DNA of 64,000 bases. Source: Volvox africanus. Its lineage: Eukaryota > Chlorophyta > Chlorophyceae > Chlamydomonadales > Volvocaceae. The translations under genes were made by a program, and so were the position numbers. The stretch's first letter is position 1, and the number at the start of each line of letters is the position of its first letter. Shown one piece after another: positions 23,953 to 34,836 of the stretch. The stretch lies in the NCBI GenBank assembly GCA_030268105.1, contig BSDZ01000019.1:2148001-2212000 (forward strand), given 5' to 3'. Below the pieces are notes generated by a model, which had not been told where the DNA came from, did not search any database, and was given only the letters and a program-made list of their open reading frames with translations.

Positions 23953-26900
23953 ATGTCGAACCTTGAGGCCGTATTGGTTGCAAAAGGCCTCAATGCGGAT
24001 GTGGCCAGAGCGTGCTCGCATTTGTTTGGAAGCTATGAGGAGGTGAGGATTCAAGGTTCAGAGGAGCGATCCCGAATGCTTTCTGACTGCAATTTCGTCA
24101 GGGCAAGGCAACACAGCTTTGCTATAACGGTTAAGCATTTCCTCAGCAAACAGAGATCTTATTGACATGATTACAGTTTGCCTGGTTTAGGACGTACTAG
24201 TGGCCCATGGGCCGAAACAGGGTCCTTTGTTACAGTTCTACCGACCTGGCATAACCTACCGAATTGCGCATACGTAAATTGAAAACGCGCAATTTGTCTA
24301 AGTACCCCCCCACCCATGTGTACAACATAAAAGTTTGCCTTGCGGAATACGTCTTGCGGTCTTCAGTCCTCCTAATCTTGATTTAACAAAACTACAACTT
24401 TACAACAACAAACATAGGTAGAACCTCTCCGCTTTCCCTCAAGACCGACGAAAGCGCGCCGGAGCAGGCTGTGCCGTCTGCATAGCTCCAACCCTTGCTC
24501 CTCTAGTCATAAGCCTCGTGTGCACATTTCCGACAGGTCTCTAAAAATCCTGGGCTCTGGCTTGTGCACATGGACATTGCAACCTACAGTGCCATGCTTG
24601 TCCCCTCCCACAGCTCCCCACAGCTCCGTCACTTTTGCCCTGTTGGCGTTCGCAGGCTTTCCCCTACATCGACCCCCCCGTGATTCCCGGCGACATCAAG
24701 GAGTACTATTCCCTTAAATACCATCGCTATTACTATCACTGCACCACGTCGGACACCACCACGTGGGAGCTGCCGCCGCAGGTATCTGCGCTTGCGTTTG
24801 GAGTGTGTGGAGCTTGTGGAATGTTTAAAAGGCAAAGCAGAAGGGGGCTGATAGGGCCAATGGATAGGGACGAAACGTGGAATCCGGGCATGACCGTGAA
24901 TCAGTTGATATGATGTACCCCACTCGGGCAGCTACTCGGGCAGCTACTCGGGTTGTTTTGGGAGCCTCCGTTTTGGCGGCCGGGTGCAACCGGCTGTACC
25001 CCTTTCCGCATTCACACCAACACGATGTTCTCCGTAATAATACTCCCAAGGGGTCCGGATACGGGATCTGTTCTCTGATGCCACACAGACCACTCTTTGC
25101 CCAGAGCAATAGCCATCATGCGAAAGCAATCTCCTGCGTTTCTTCGGCTGTCTGCTGAATTTACCGCATTCCAATTTGCGATTCCCGTGATTCGGATGTT
25201 GGTTGTGTGATTTGTTGCTGTGCAGCTGCAGCTGTCTGAGTGGATGCTGGACGCCTCCATAAGTGGACAGGACGTGCGCACCTGCAGGAAGCTGCTATCG
25301 GCACTGCTTTGGGCGGTGCAGGCAAATGCGCACAAGGTATATGGGGTGGAGTGGGGTGGAAGATAGGTACACAAATATACTTAATGCTGGGGTCCGTGTG
25401 TGGCTCGGGAACTGTTGCGCATGTCGGGGACACGGGCCCGTGCAGGGAGGTTGCGTGATGTGAGTCCAGCTGGGCGGCAGAGGAGGGACAGGGAGAGGAC
25501 GGAGGGGATGAGGGGGGAGGATTCTTAGGAGTTCTGCACCTGGAATCTGATTCTGCTTGAATGGTGGAGGTGCCTGGGTAGTTATATGACCGGCAGTTGG
25601 TGCGGTGTGTATGTGCGCGCACGCGTGTTTGTATGTGTGTCTGTGTATGCGTGTGTGTGTATGTGTGTACGTGCGTGTGTGTGTGGTGGTGGTGATGATT
25701 GGGGGATTGTATTTAAGAAACAAGGCCAGACGAGATGGGAGCCACGCAGTCCCAGCAACCCCTTTTTGACTCACATACAGACCGCGATAATACCATAGAC
25801 CTAGCATGGATTCCTCGACCCCACCGGGGACCCATTCCTTAGGTCCAGCGGCAGGGTGGCGGCTCGTAATTCCTTACTTGGCTTCCTTCCCTTCCTCAGC
25901 CGGCACCCTCTCCTCCCCGCCCTGCTCTGCGCAGGGCGCGGCGCTTTGGTCCGCGCTGGGGCTGCTGGGCCGCCTCACTGGGAACATCGTGAGCTGCGGC
26001 AACACAGTCGAGAAGTACAGGTGGGATGGGGGGACAAGGGGCGGGACAAGGGCAGCACGCGAAAAGGTGGGAGGGTAAGGGGCCCCATCACCCCGAGGAC
26101 ACCCCGAGGGAAAGCAGCGCTGATGGTTGCATTGCAAGGCAATACGGGAGCCCTTTGTCCGCCCCCTTATATTGTTGCTTGGCAGTGCCTTGGCAACCTC
26201 ACATACTGCAACACCAGCCTTTCCTTGAGCATGAGCGGGACTGCAGTTTGCCAGTCCCGCTTTCCCCTTGACCTGGCTGCAACGACATCCTTAAGTTCCG
26301 AAAACGAGCATTGATGCCCGGCGGAATCCGGTTGGGGTGACATATATCGTTACGCGGTCTCGTTTGTCGGTCGGTTTGTCGGTTGTTTTGGTTCTCGTAG
26401 GACGGTAAACAAGTCTAATCCTAAGATCCGGGAGGCACTTCAGGTGGTGCATGGGGGCGAGGCGGTGCTGCTGGCAGCGGGCTTCGTGGAGCGGCCAGTC
26501 GGGGGCAGCACACTTGTGTTTCCGGCGCCCGGTCCGGAGGGGGAGCCGGACATGCGGCCGCTGATGGCCATCAACTCCAAAATACACCAGGTCGTCTCGC
26601 GAAAGGTGGGGCACATATTCGGGGTCGCGCGCGTGCGTTGCGGAGAAAGGGGGTTCACTGAGGTAAATTGAACAAGGGCTATTAAGGCAGTCCTCGGGTG
26701 GACGGGGAGGATATGGTGGGACGGTAAAAAGGGAGACGGCTGAGGGGAGTCAGGGTTGAGCGGGAGCCGGAAGGGTTGGGTGATCTTTGTTTCACGGTGC
26801 TGGTGGCGCGGTTAGTAAGGGTTAGAATGTCAGGGGCCAGGGTGAGGTGTCGGCTGCGTTGTGGAGTCGGTGTTGGATGCAGGTGGTCAAGATGTGCACT

Positions 26901-29640
26901 CGCTTACTTCAGCGACTGCTGAGGGAGGGCTGTTCGGGAAGTGCACTCGACTGGCCGTGTGCAAAAAACATCAGAGCTTGTGTTGAAGTTGAAGATTGTG
27001 GCGGACTGGTCGTTCGCACCGCACTGGAAGCGGTACGCTTTTCATACAGGCTAGGATCAGGGTTGGATTCCAGGTGGATAGGATACACACACGCGTACAG
27101 ATAGCACCCGCCCACCCACCCAACTGCCCAACCACGCATTCATGCATAAGGCATCATGTGCCTTAGGGTGTCTGCGGTAGGTCATGGTCTGCCCATCCTG
27201 CCCTTTGCAATCGCCACCTTATCCAGGACCTGAGGTCCACTGGTTGAATGTACTTGGCCGCCACTCGCCACCTTGCCAGGGCTTCACGGGTATGTCTCGT
27301 GACTCCGACGACACGGGCTCCACTACCCGGTCGCGGCACGCCGGTCTCCCGGGCTTCCGGTACCAGCGGGAGATTGTTGAGTGCAGCTGCTGCGGCCGGC
27401 CGATCAACGGTGGGTGGGTGGGCAATGGGGGGCGCGGGGTAGAGGGGCGCTGGGGCTTTATCAGGGTAAATGAGCTTAGCGGTAACTGAGATTGTGTGTG
27501 GAAGGGACGGGGTAACGTTGGACATAAACTCCCTGCTTGTGAAACGAAGTGGAAGCTGTTTCTAATCAGTCGCTTAGCTGGTAGTCGGGAAAGTGATTAT
27601 TGATCTGCCGTTGCCCTGAAGTCAAGCGAAGTCAAGCAAAGTGACAAAATACGAAGTGGTACAGTACGAAGTGATAATATACCATGGGGAAAGTGTCCCC
27701 TCTTTTGCGTCCCTGCGTCATGCCCTACACCACTGTCAGCTCGTGTGCAACAGCTGCAGCAACTGGGCAGCTGCAAGGTTGCCCATCTACATGCTCACCG
27801 CTCTCGGCGGGCCGTCCATCCATATTGATAATCACGCGGCAGTCTAGCAGCGGTATATGACGAGGTGCAGATGCCATCTTCGGCCGTAACGCACAACCGC
27901 CGTGCCAAAAGAGAAAGAAACCGACGATCTTGCATCGTCAGAAGTCATGCCGTCAAAACCGCGCATGGCAGACGGTCCTGTGGTAACACCCAGCTGCCGA
28001 CCATATCGTCATTAATATCTTCCATTCCGTCTCTTACTGCTTTTTAACTACTTACAAATTGCGCAGTGCAGAGTTGTCCTGCTTTTCCTGATTCTGAATA
28101 TGTATGCGGTATTGGGTGCGCGATAATGGATTTCTGCCCAAGCACCGACTCCCGGGCTCGTGTCGTTGCAGGTCGTGTCGCCCCTGACACCCCACCCCAT
28201 ACACAGTTGGGGTGTGGGGTGACACGACCGGCCTTCACATCCCGGTGTTGGAAGCTGTTCTTAACCAATTTTGACTCCGCAAGCACCAAGCGGTTTAAGC
28301 CCTCCACGTTCTCTCCGCACACAAACACATCAGCACCCGCCCTCCGTCTTGGCCGCTCGCCCCGCGCTTCCACGTCCGAACAACTCCAGATGGCTCCGAC
28401 AGGCTGGTGACGCGAAAACACGACGCCCCGCGTGGGGAGTTCAGGTGCGCATGTTCAGGCTCGCGTAGGCGCCTTCCCCCACCTCCTCCACTGCAGCGGG
28501 GAGCCCAGCCTCCGCCTGCGTCCCGCCCCTCACCGGACTTTTGCAGGAACTGGGTTGCACTGGTTGCACAGTCCCATGTCGGTCAGGATACGGGTTGGTG
28601 GGTGGCAGTGTGGGAAGCAACTCACGCGGTTACAACACTTAACGGGCACAAAGACGTTCACCGAACCTTCGCTCGTTGTCGGTGTGCACCTCGTTCCTGC
28701 TGCTATGGGCGCAAAGAGGGCAACATGCATGCAGCATTTGGTACGGTTCTGCTTCCGCTCAACACCGGCGCGCTTGCTGGTGCGCTCCCACCGCCGCCGC
28801 CGCCACCGCAGATACGAGTGCGAGTTGTGCAGTGGCTACAACCTTTGCGAGGAGTGCTGGGACAAGTGAGTCTGTGGGCTAAACCAGGCGGAGAGGAGAC
28901 GGGTGGTGAAGGGGGACGAGCTTGTTCTGCGAGAGGTTTTAGGGGAGGAGGGCTGGTGGTTCTGCCTGGCTTGATTACTTGCGCGACGCCATGGACAATA
29001 TGCCAACCGAAATCTCCGTAGGAGTTTCACAGCAGGTATAGCAGTCTACATCGTAAATGCATCTTGTCGTACAATCAATGGTTGAAGGTAAACAAGTACC
29101 CAGCCAGTTCCATTGCTTTCATCGCTCTGTCTTTCAGCATTTCCTGGTCCCCTTCCTGACTGCCTTTTCTGTCCTCAGTTTACTCCCCTCGTGCCCTTTT
29201 GGGGCCTCTGCTCTGGATACGTGCATGAACCTCTCGGGCTGCGACGAACATCTGCATCCTCGTACGCTGCATGCCTTTCCACAATGCTGCCGGGCTCGTA
29301 CGCACCTTACAGGCACCTGTACGGTTCCTGTTCCGGTTTCCGGTTTCCGCAGCTCGTGGGGTTGGGTTAGACCCGTCTGGTCCTTGCGGTGCTCCCAAGT
29401 GCTGTCCTCGCCACCTGCTCGCTCGAGCCTTCTCTCCAATTCATTCCCCGGCGTAGGTTCATGTCGGGTACGCTGGTCCCCAGCCACCCGCGGGAACACG
29501 CCTTCCAGACGCACCACCCTAAGGCCAGCCAACACAACCTGCACTCCAATGTGAGCGACTCCAACCCTTGGGGAGTGCTGGTGGCGGGAGGATCTGCGGC
29601 GCGCGCCAGGGAGCGTCTCAAGCACCGGACAGGGCTCTGA
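23953..29640 (+). CDS. UBA-like + WW + PUB + ZZ zinc-finger protein
   Basis: Exons 23953-24042, 24656-24781, 25226-25336, 25935-26020, 26401-26605, 27181-27413, 28812-28865 and 29457-29640 join in phase to 362 residues. Residues 1-30 (MSNLEAVLVAKGLNADVARA at the start) look like a UBA/CUE-type first helices unit. Residues about 45-71 form a WW-like domain (EYYSLKYHRYYYH...TTTWELPP; first Trp replaced by Tyr, second Trp at 67). About 75-200 resemble a PUB domain, with 'NTVEKYRTVNKSNPKIREAL' leading into 'EAVLLAAGFVE'; PUB domains bind the C-terminus of p97/CDC48. About 274-314 form a complete ZZ zinc finger: C274-x2-C277, C287-x2-C290, C295-x2-C298, H310-x3-H314. The parts suggest an adaptor in the ubiquitin/p97 system. 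Exon 6 could begin later, at the AG before 27292. TGTAA lies 105 bases after the stop. Confidence 0.8.
24922..24953. repeat. 12-bp triplicate repeat
   Basis: Nearly three copies of ACTCGGGCAGCT within an intron of the PUB/ZZ gene. Confidence 0.85.
25595..25700. repeat. Imperfect (GT)n microsatellite
   Basis: A run dominated by GTGTGT with TATG and CGCG interruptions, ending in a short GGT repeat. It lies in an intron of the PUB/ZZ gene. Alternating purine-pyrimidine sequence of this kind can adopt Z-DNA. Confidence 0.9.
28171..28230. repeat. Long interrupted inverted repeat
   Basis: GGTCGTGTC and CACCCCA on the left are complemented by TGGGGTG and GACACGACC on the right around a loop near 28200. 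It could fold as a hairpin in the intron transcript of the PUB/ZZ gene before the ZZ exon. Confidence 0.75.
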
Positions 29641-29744
29641 AAGATGGGAATGTGGGCGGAGCGACCCGTCTTCAAACGCACGAAACCGGCAGGGCGGCGC
29701 CACCTGGCCAGTGAGCAACCGAATAAGACCTTCACAGGTTAGGA

Positions 29745-29749
29745 TGTAA
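29745..29749 (+). terminator. Putative polyadenylation signal TGTAA of the PUB/ZZ gene
   Basis: TGTAA 105 bases past the stop codon at 29638-29640, in keeping with volvocine 3' end signals. Support rests only on position and pentamer. Confidence 0.35.
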
Positions 29750-30499
29750 CTTGTGAGCGTTATTGAGAGCCGGATTGCAGTGTTGTAATCACACTGTTAT
29801 ATCACCAACCCTAACTTCCAGTAAATTAGTGATATCGTGTTTTTGATTGTCAGTGTTATTAGGATGCAGCGTGGCATGCGTGCATTGATACAACAAAACC
29901 TACTTCATGGAGTGCAGGTCTATCCGCATCATGACATGTTCTAAGGTTAAGGGATGGTTTCGGAGCAGAATTGGACTGCGGTGAAATGGTGGCTGGTGAA
30001 TGCGTGTTGGTGTGGGGGATTGGCTTCGTTCTTGGGGACATGTGTGGTGTTGTGGGGGTGGGGGATTATAATGTTTGAATTGATCGCGATTAGCTCGGTG
30101 AAGGATGCACGGGTACATAGACGTCGAACGCTGGTCGGACCAGCCTGTTGGCTCATATGCTTTGTGTTTTTCGAGCACCCCATCCCTCGTCTGCAAGTAC
30201 GTCTTAAAAGATAGTCCTTGGGCTCTGGCTTCGTGCGAACATGCCGAGAGTGGCGAGGAGGCGGGAATGGAGGTGAACGAACGCAGGATGTGTTGGGGCC
30301 TGAAGGAGTATGGAGAATGTCGTCGTAACAAGGGCAATGTGAGGCAGCAGGAAGACCGCAACAACATGCATGAATTCTGCAACCTTGTAACCCAAGATGC
30401 AGATGGCTTGCCCCGTCCATCTCTCTCCCAGCCACAACTCATGACGGCATTCCGAAGGTTAGGGATGGATGCATTGGCTCGTGTAGACCAGGCTTGGAT
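29750..30499. other. Intergenic stretch before the retroelement
   Basis: No recognised gene. Overlapping open frames of up to about 210 codons exist on the minus strand, but they carry no family motif and are rich in His/Pro/Ser, as expected of non-coding frames. The left boundary or long terminal repeat of the retroelement may lie here; I could not define it. Confidence 0.35.
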
Positions 30500-32620
30500 T
30501 GAGCAATGCGTGCTAGATACGCTGTCCCCGCATACTGTCAACAGTACCCACCTCCGCTGCCTCCACTAACAGACCAGTACGGCAGCCGCAGTGGCCTCAA
30601 ACAGCTGCCATACCGCCGCCACCAGCAGCTGGTCCAACTGCAAGTGCGGGGACCAAAGACGTGGACCGTACTTGTGTGAAATTTAGTGACACAACTGTAT
30701 TGGATGAGGACTTCAAGTGAAGGTGAGAAGCGAACTCTTTGCTCCCACCTCTCATGGAGCAGCTGCTGGGGTATACTTATCATACCAGCAGCGCGGCGCC
30801 TGCTTCAGTCCATAAATGGACTTATGCAAGTGGCACGCCAGGCCCGGAGTTTTCGACTCATATCCGGGCGGCTGCTCCATCCATAGGTCCTATGTAAAGT
30901 CGCCATTGAGAAAGGCCGTGGACACATCCAATTGATGATTGACATACCACGCGCTGCTGCAACTGCGAGCAATGCACGTAAAGAAGAACCATGAGAGGTG
31001 GGTGCAAAGAGTTCGCCATAGCCCACACCCTTGCGACCAACTGCGCCTTCAAGCGCTCGACGATGCCATCGGGACTTGTCTTCATTTTGTACACCCACTG
31101 GCACGGAATCAACCTTGTGCCCGGTGGTGGCTTCCCCAGAGTCCACGTACCATTCGTCATCTACGAACCGATTTCATCATCCATTGCTTTGCGCCACTCG
31201 CTAGCGTAGGCCCCAGTCATGGCCTCAGCGTATGTGTTCTGTTTGGGGATTCCACAAGCGACCGACACATGAATGCGCCCGGCAACCTATCTAGTGCCGT
31301 CCTCACTCCAATCGGACGACCTCTTCCTGTCCCGACCAGCAGCCCTATCCAGCATAGCCACGTCTCCGGCACTTGCGGACGCATCTGCACCAGAGCTACC
31401 GCCACCAGGACCACTAGGACCAGCACCGCCCCCTCTGGATCCACCTCCGCCACCAGACGCAGATGGTCCGGTGTGCGCACCACCGTGATCATCATTGCCG
31501 TCATCATGACTAAGCACACCGTGATGATCGTTGGCTCCATCTGTTTGAATTTAAACCAATCTCATCACTCGGCCAGCGCACTCCTTTACAATGCTCTTCT
31601 AAACCGCCAACCGCTTCTCAGCTTTTCCTTCGTCAAGCATCAAGTTGGAATGAACCGATACAGGGTCGATACTGCTTGGCAGCACCAACATGACCTTCGA
31701 ACGTGAATATAACCCACCAACCCGTAGACGACCAAGTGCCCAACGTCCGGCTTCTAAACGACAAATGCCTACTAAGGCATGCACGGCGAACCCGCCATTG
31801 GTGAAATATTACGCAAGTAGTTGACCGTCGATAAGACCTCGGCCCACATGCGCTTAGGCAAGTTATTCTCGCAAAGCATGGCCTTCACCTTTTCTAGCGA
31901 AGTCCTGTTCAAGCGCTCAGCAGCTCCGTTCTTCTCTGGCGCATACCCTTCCGTCAGTTCATGCCTGATTCCCTTCGATTGGAAAAACTCCTGAAGAGGC
32001 TGATTGATAAACTCGCGTCCCCTATCCTACATCACCTCCTTGACGCGATGTCCAGACGACGTCTCGAGCTGATTAATCATCGTGATAACCTTCTCGCGCA
32101 CCGTCTCCTTGGTCGATGTGAATGCGACCGCAGAGAACCCTGTTCAATCATCTAGCAATACCGTAACGTACTTCAAACCATTCGATGAATAAAGGTTCAG
32201 GCTCGGCCCGCAAACACCAAGGTGAATGAGCGCAAGTGGCTGATCAGCCTTATGCCCAGTCGAGGGAAATGGCCCTGGATGCTTCCTAGACATGGCGCAG
32301 GGCTCACAAATGCCCGCACCCTCTGACGCCTTCACCTCCACCTACCCGAGAGGTGCACCGTTCACCATTCTCTCACCAACTATCCGCTCCAGGTTCCCGA
32401 GCCCAAGGTGCCCATACCTGCGATCCAACAGATTGTCGAGGATTAAAGTTAGCGAGACCGCCAAAGTGCATCTTGGAGTCAGGAGAGCGCGGGTTGTCCC
32501 TGACCATTAAAATGCCCTCGATCTGATAAGAGAAGCTCCCAACAACTCTCAAGTGAGAGTTCTCAAACTACACCGCTGATGGCACTCAATCTCATGGCCC
32601 TGACTCGCCACCAGCCACCT
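30500..32620 (-). pseudogene. Degenerate Ty1/copia retrotransposon polyprotein
   Basis: Reading the minus strand from high to low coordinates gives copia-type gene order. First is a GAG-pre-integrase segment near 32440-32350 ('NLERIVGERMVNGAPLG') and a zinc-type end 'ICEPCAMSRKHPGPF'. Next is an integrase core at about 32320-31830, with the first Asp in 'YVTVLLDD', 'DRGREFINQPLQEFF' for the second, and 'PEKNGAAERLNRT' for the Glu. Last is reverse transcriptase at about 31160-30760 with 'GTWTLGKPPPGT' and 'HKSIYGLKQAPRCWYDK'. In-frame stops (one directly before DRGREF) and frameshifts interrupt it, so it is a dead copy. Integrase ahead of RT distinguishes copia from gypsy elements. Intact terminal repeats were not found. 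Confidence 0.88.
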
Positions 32621-33259
32621 CACCCATAATATATGTTCTCATAAAGCCGCGCTCCCCTCCCTCCGATTTTTCCATGGGGACGCCTATTAAAAACATCAAA
32701 ATCACAATCGATGCTTACGTAGTGTCTGTAAGCTGAACGATGAGGGGATGGCTGCCCCCGTCTCCCTGCTCAGTTACCTGCTTATGCCAGGTGTTGTGAG
32801 TTTCAGCATTCCCCTACATGTGGCAGGGTACGTCGCGTTTGCACCCAGCGCACTTGTGAAGCGGATGGAGCTTGCTGTGTGGTTGATTTTGCAGCTCAAT
32901 ACATTGTGTCTGCGCTGTATGCACAACGAGCTATGGGTAGCCGGAGATGAACTTTACAAATAAATGCACGTTGGGCATTAGACTACGTGTGTATGAGGCC
33001 GGATGGCCGGGTCAATTTATACATTGGTCAGGACGTGGTTAATAAAATGACATGAAACACAAACAGAACCATGAAAGTACCAATCACGATTAAGTACAAA
33101 TGAGTTTCTGAGTCTGCCCACTTAAGGGTGGTGTCGAAAGACACCGAATATGAGGTGTCTTAGGGTTTCAACCCATATAGATGTGTGTAGGATAGGGGGG
33201 TACATCACCCGTGGCCACTAACCTGGCAGTCCCTACCTTCCCCGGTATTTCGGGGCACC

Positions 33260-33298
33260 CTCATCCAGTCTATATAGTCCTCATCCAGTCCATATAGA
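33260..33298. repeat. 20-bp tandem duplication
   Basis: CTCATCCAGTCTATATAGTC occurs twice in direct succession with one base change. Confidence 0.85.
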
Positions 33299-33453
33299 TG
33301 TATAGTTCCAGGGACACCCAAAGTGTCCAAGGAAGCTCCCAAGGATCCCGGATCCCGGATCGCGTGTTTCTGGAGTCTTAACCCTCCATGTGATGGGGTT
33401 TCTTACCCTCTGACCCATTACTCCTCCATTACACATACAGGGGCAATCAGGAC

Positions 33454-33529
33454 GTCCCGGCCAAAGCCACTCCGCCGGCTAAGGCCCCCCCTTTGTCCCG
33501 GCCAAAGCCACTCCGGCGGCTAAGGCCCA
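33454..33529. repeat. 41-bp period direct repeat
   Basis: Two copies of a 35-base unit beginning GTCCCGGCCAAAGCCACTCC are spaced 41 bases apart, starting at 33454 and 33495. A third, weaker echo (CCAGCCACAGCCGCTC) follows near 33570. Confidence 0.85.
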
Positions 33530-33827
33530 CTTCTTTCCGCCACTCGTTACACAAGCAAAGGACAACACGTCCCAGCCACAGCCGCTCTGGAGGCAGAGCC
33601 CCCGACCAGTCAACAACAGGGCATGAAATCTGCATGGAAAGGGTTAGTTAGTAAGGACATGTCTTAATTATTGTAAGAACTGAGTGACACAATAAAACAG
33701 GCAGGCCAAGTCCCACACTTACCTTCTGACGACTAACATAAAGCCCTGAGAAGATGCATACATGCAGTGCCTCCCATTATTTCCCTCACTCCACCCCTCA
33801 CTCCTCATTAGCCTCAGGCACGCGCAT

Positions 33828-34836
33828 CTAGGGGTTCTTCTCCAGTCTGCGGTATGTAACTTGTAAGTGTTCGAAGGCCTTAAAGGCCAACACCCTGTGT
33901 TGCCCACCGAGCAGGTGATGGTGTGGGTTCACCTGCCACCTGAGCCTGTCGTACACAGCCTTCAGTCCCTGGTTTCTAAACTTCTCCGGAGCAAGCTGAA
34001 AGATGAGCTGGTCGCCAAGTGCCTCATCTTCTAGTTTGTTATATGTGATCACCCACTCAAACACATCCGCATTTGTAAGCCCCTCCGTGGGTACGACCAT
34101 GTGCCTCTTGGTATCATCACTTTCGGCATCCCCGTGTTCGGCCACATGCCTCTCATGGCTGGCCTTAGTTTTCCTCCGTCACAACACCCCTGGTTTCGGC
34201 CACATGCCTCTCATGGTCCATCGAATTATTCCCCGTCTCGGTATCCCCAGTTTCTACCATGTGCCTGTGATGGTCCGTCTCTTTAGCCTGACTCTCGGTA
34301 TCCACGGTTTCAGCACGTGCCTCTCATGGTCCGTTTCGTTTTTCTCCGTCACGACATCCCCAGTTTCTGCCAGGTGCTTCTCATGGTCTGTCTCATTGCT
34401 CTCATTTTCGGTATCCCCGATTTCGGCCACGTGCCTCTCGCGGTTAACCTCTTCGGTGTCGCTCTTATTATTCCCGGTTTCGACCACTGGCACCTCATGG
34501 TCGATATCACTGTCCATGCTCTGGGCATCCCCGTTCTGAAACACAGCCACCTTACGGTCAACCCGGTCGCTTTTGGTTCCATTTTCCTTGGGCTGCATTC
34601 AATTGTCAGTCTCATAGGTGTCTGTCTCGCTGGGTACTTCGGTAGGAACGGCTGTCTGAGAACCCATAACATAGTGAGACGGTTGCTGCACAACAGGTCG
34701 CCACCAGAGCACCCGCGACCACACCTGCACCGTGGTCGACGAAAGAATTATGGTCCTGCGACAATTGGCCAAATTGGCCAAAGTTCAGGCTTTGACCTCG
34801 ACCGTGACGCGGCGGCGGCATGTCAAACACATACAA
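33828..34836 (-). pseudogene. Decayed gene with acidic 19-residue coding repeat
   Basis: The minus strand holds three broken pieces. At 34836-34612 is a frame with a Gly/Gln/Pro-rich start and a short hydrophobic segment (AGVVAGALVATCCAATVSL). At 34598-34254 is an acidic Asp/Glu/Thr/His-rich frame made of repeats of the type 'ETDHERHVAETGDT'. At 34145-33828 is a 105-codon frame containing 'NADVFEWVITYNKLEDEALG' and 'QGLKAVYDRLRWQV'. The pieces are separated by single-base length changes in the repeat and by stops. I recognise no family. It may be a host gene or a mobile-element gene; the composition differs from neighbours. Confidence 0.45.
34098..34560 (-). repeat. 57-bp coding minisatellite, about eight copies
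   Basis: Anchors of the type CA(C/T)GTGCCTCTCATGG recur at about 34143, 34201, 34258, 34314, 34371, 34428 and 34485, a period of 57 bases (19 codons). The intervals of 58 and 56 mark one-base indels that break the reading frame. A truncated copy lies at 34098. Confidence 0.9.

Larger units (their letters stand above)
32621..33827. other. Intergenic stretch with short repeats
   Basis: No convincing gene. A 71-codon hydrophobic open frame on the plus strand (32748-32963) has no family resemblance. The stretch holds a small hairpin (GGTGTC GAAA GACACC, 33129-33144) and two tandem duplications listed separately. Confidence 0.4.

Noticed and set aside
31273..31517. Pro/Gly-rich frames as a separate gene
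   Set aside because: They occupy the low-complexity linker between integrase and reverse transcriptase of the dead copia element.
32748..32963. Small hydrophobic protein of 71 codons
   Set aside because: No family resemblance, no linked exons and no conserved start context; chance expectation for this length is high.
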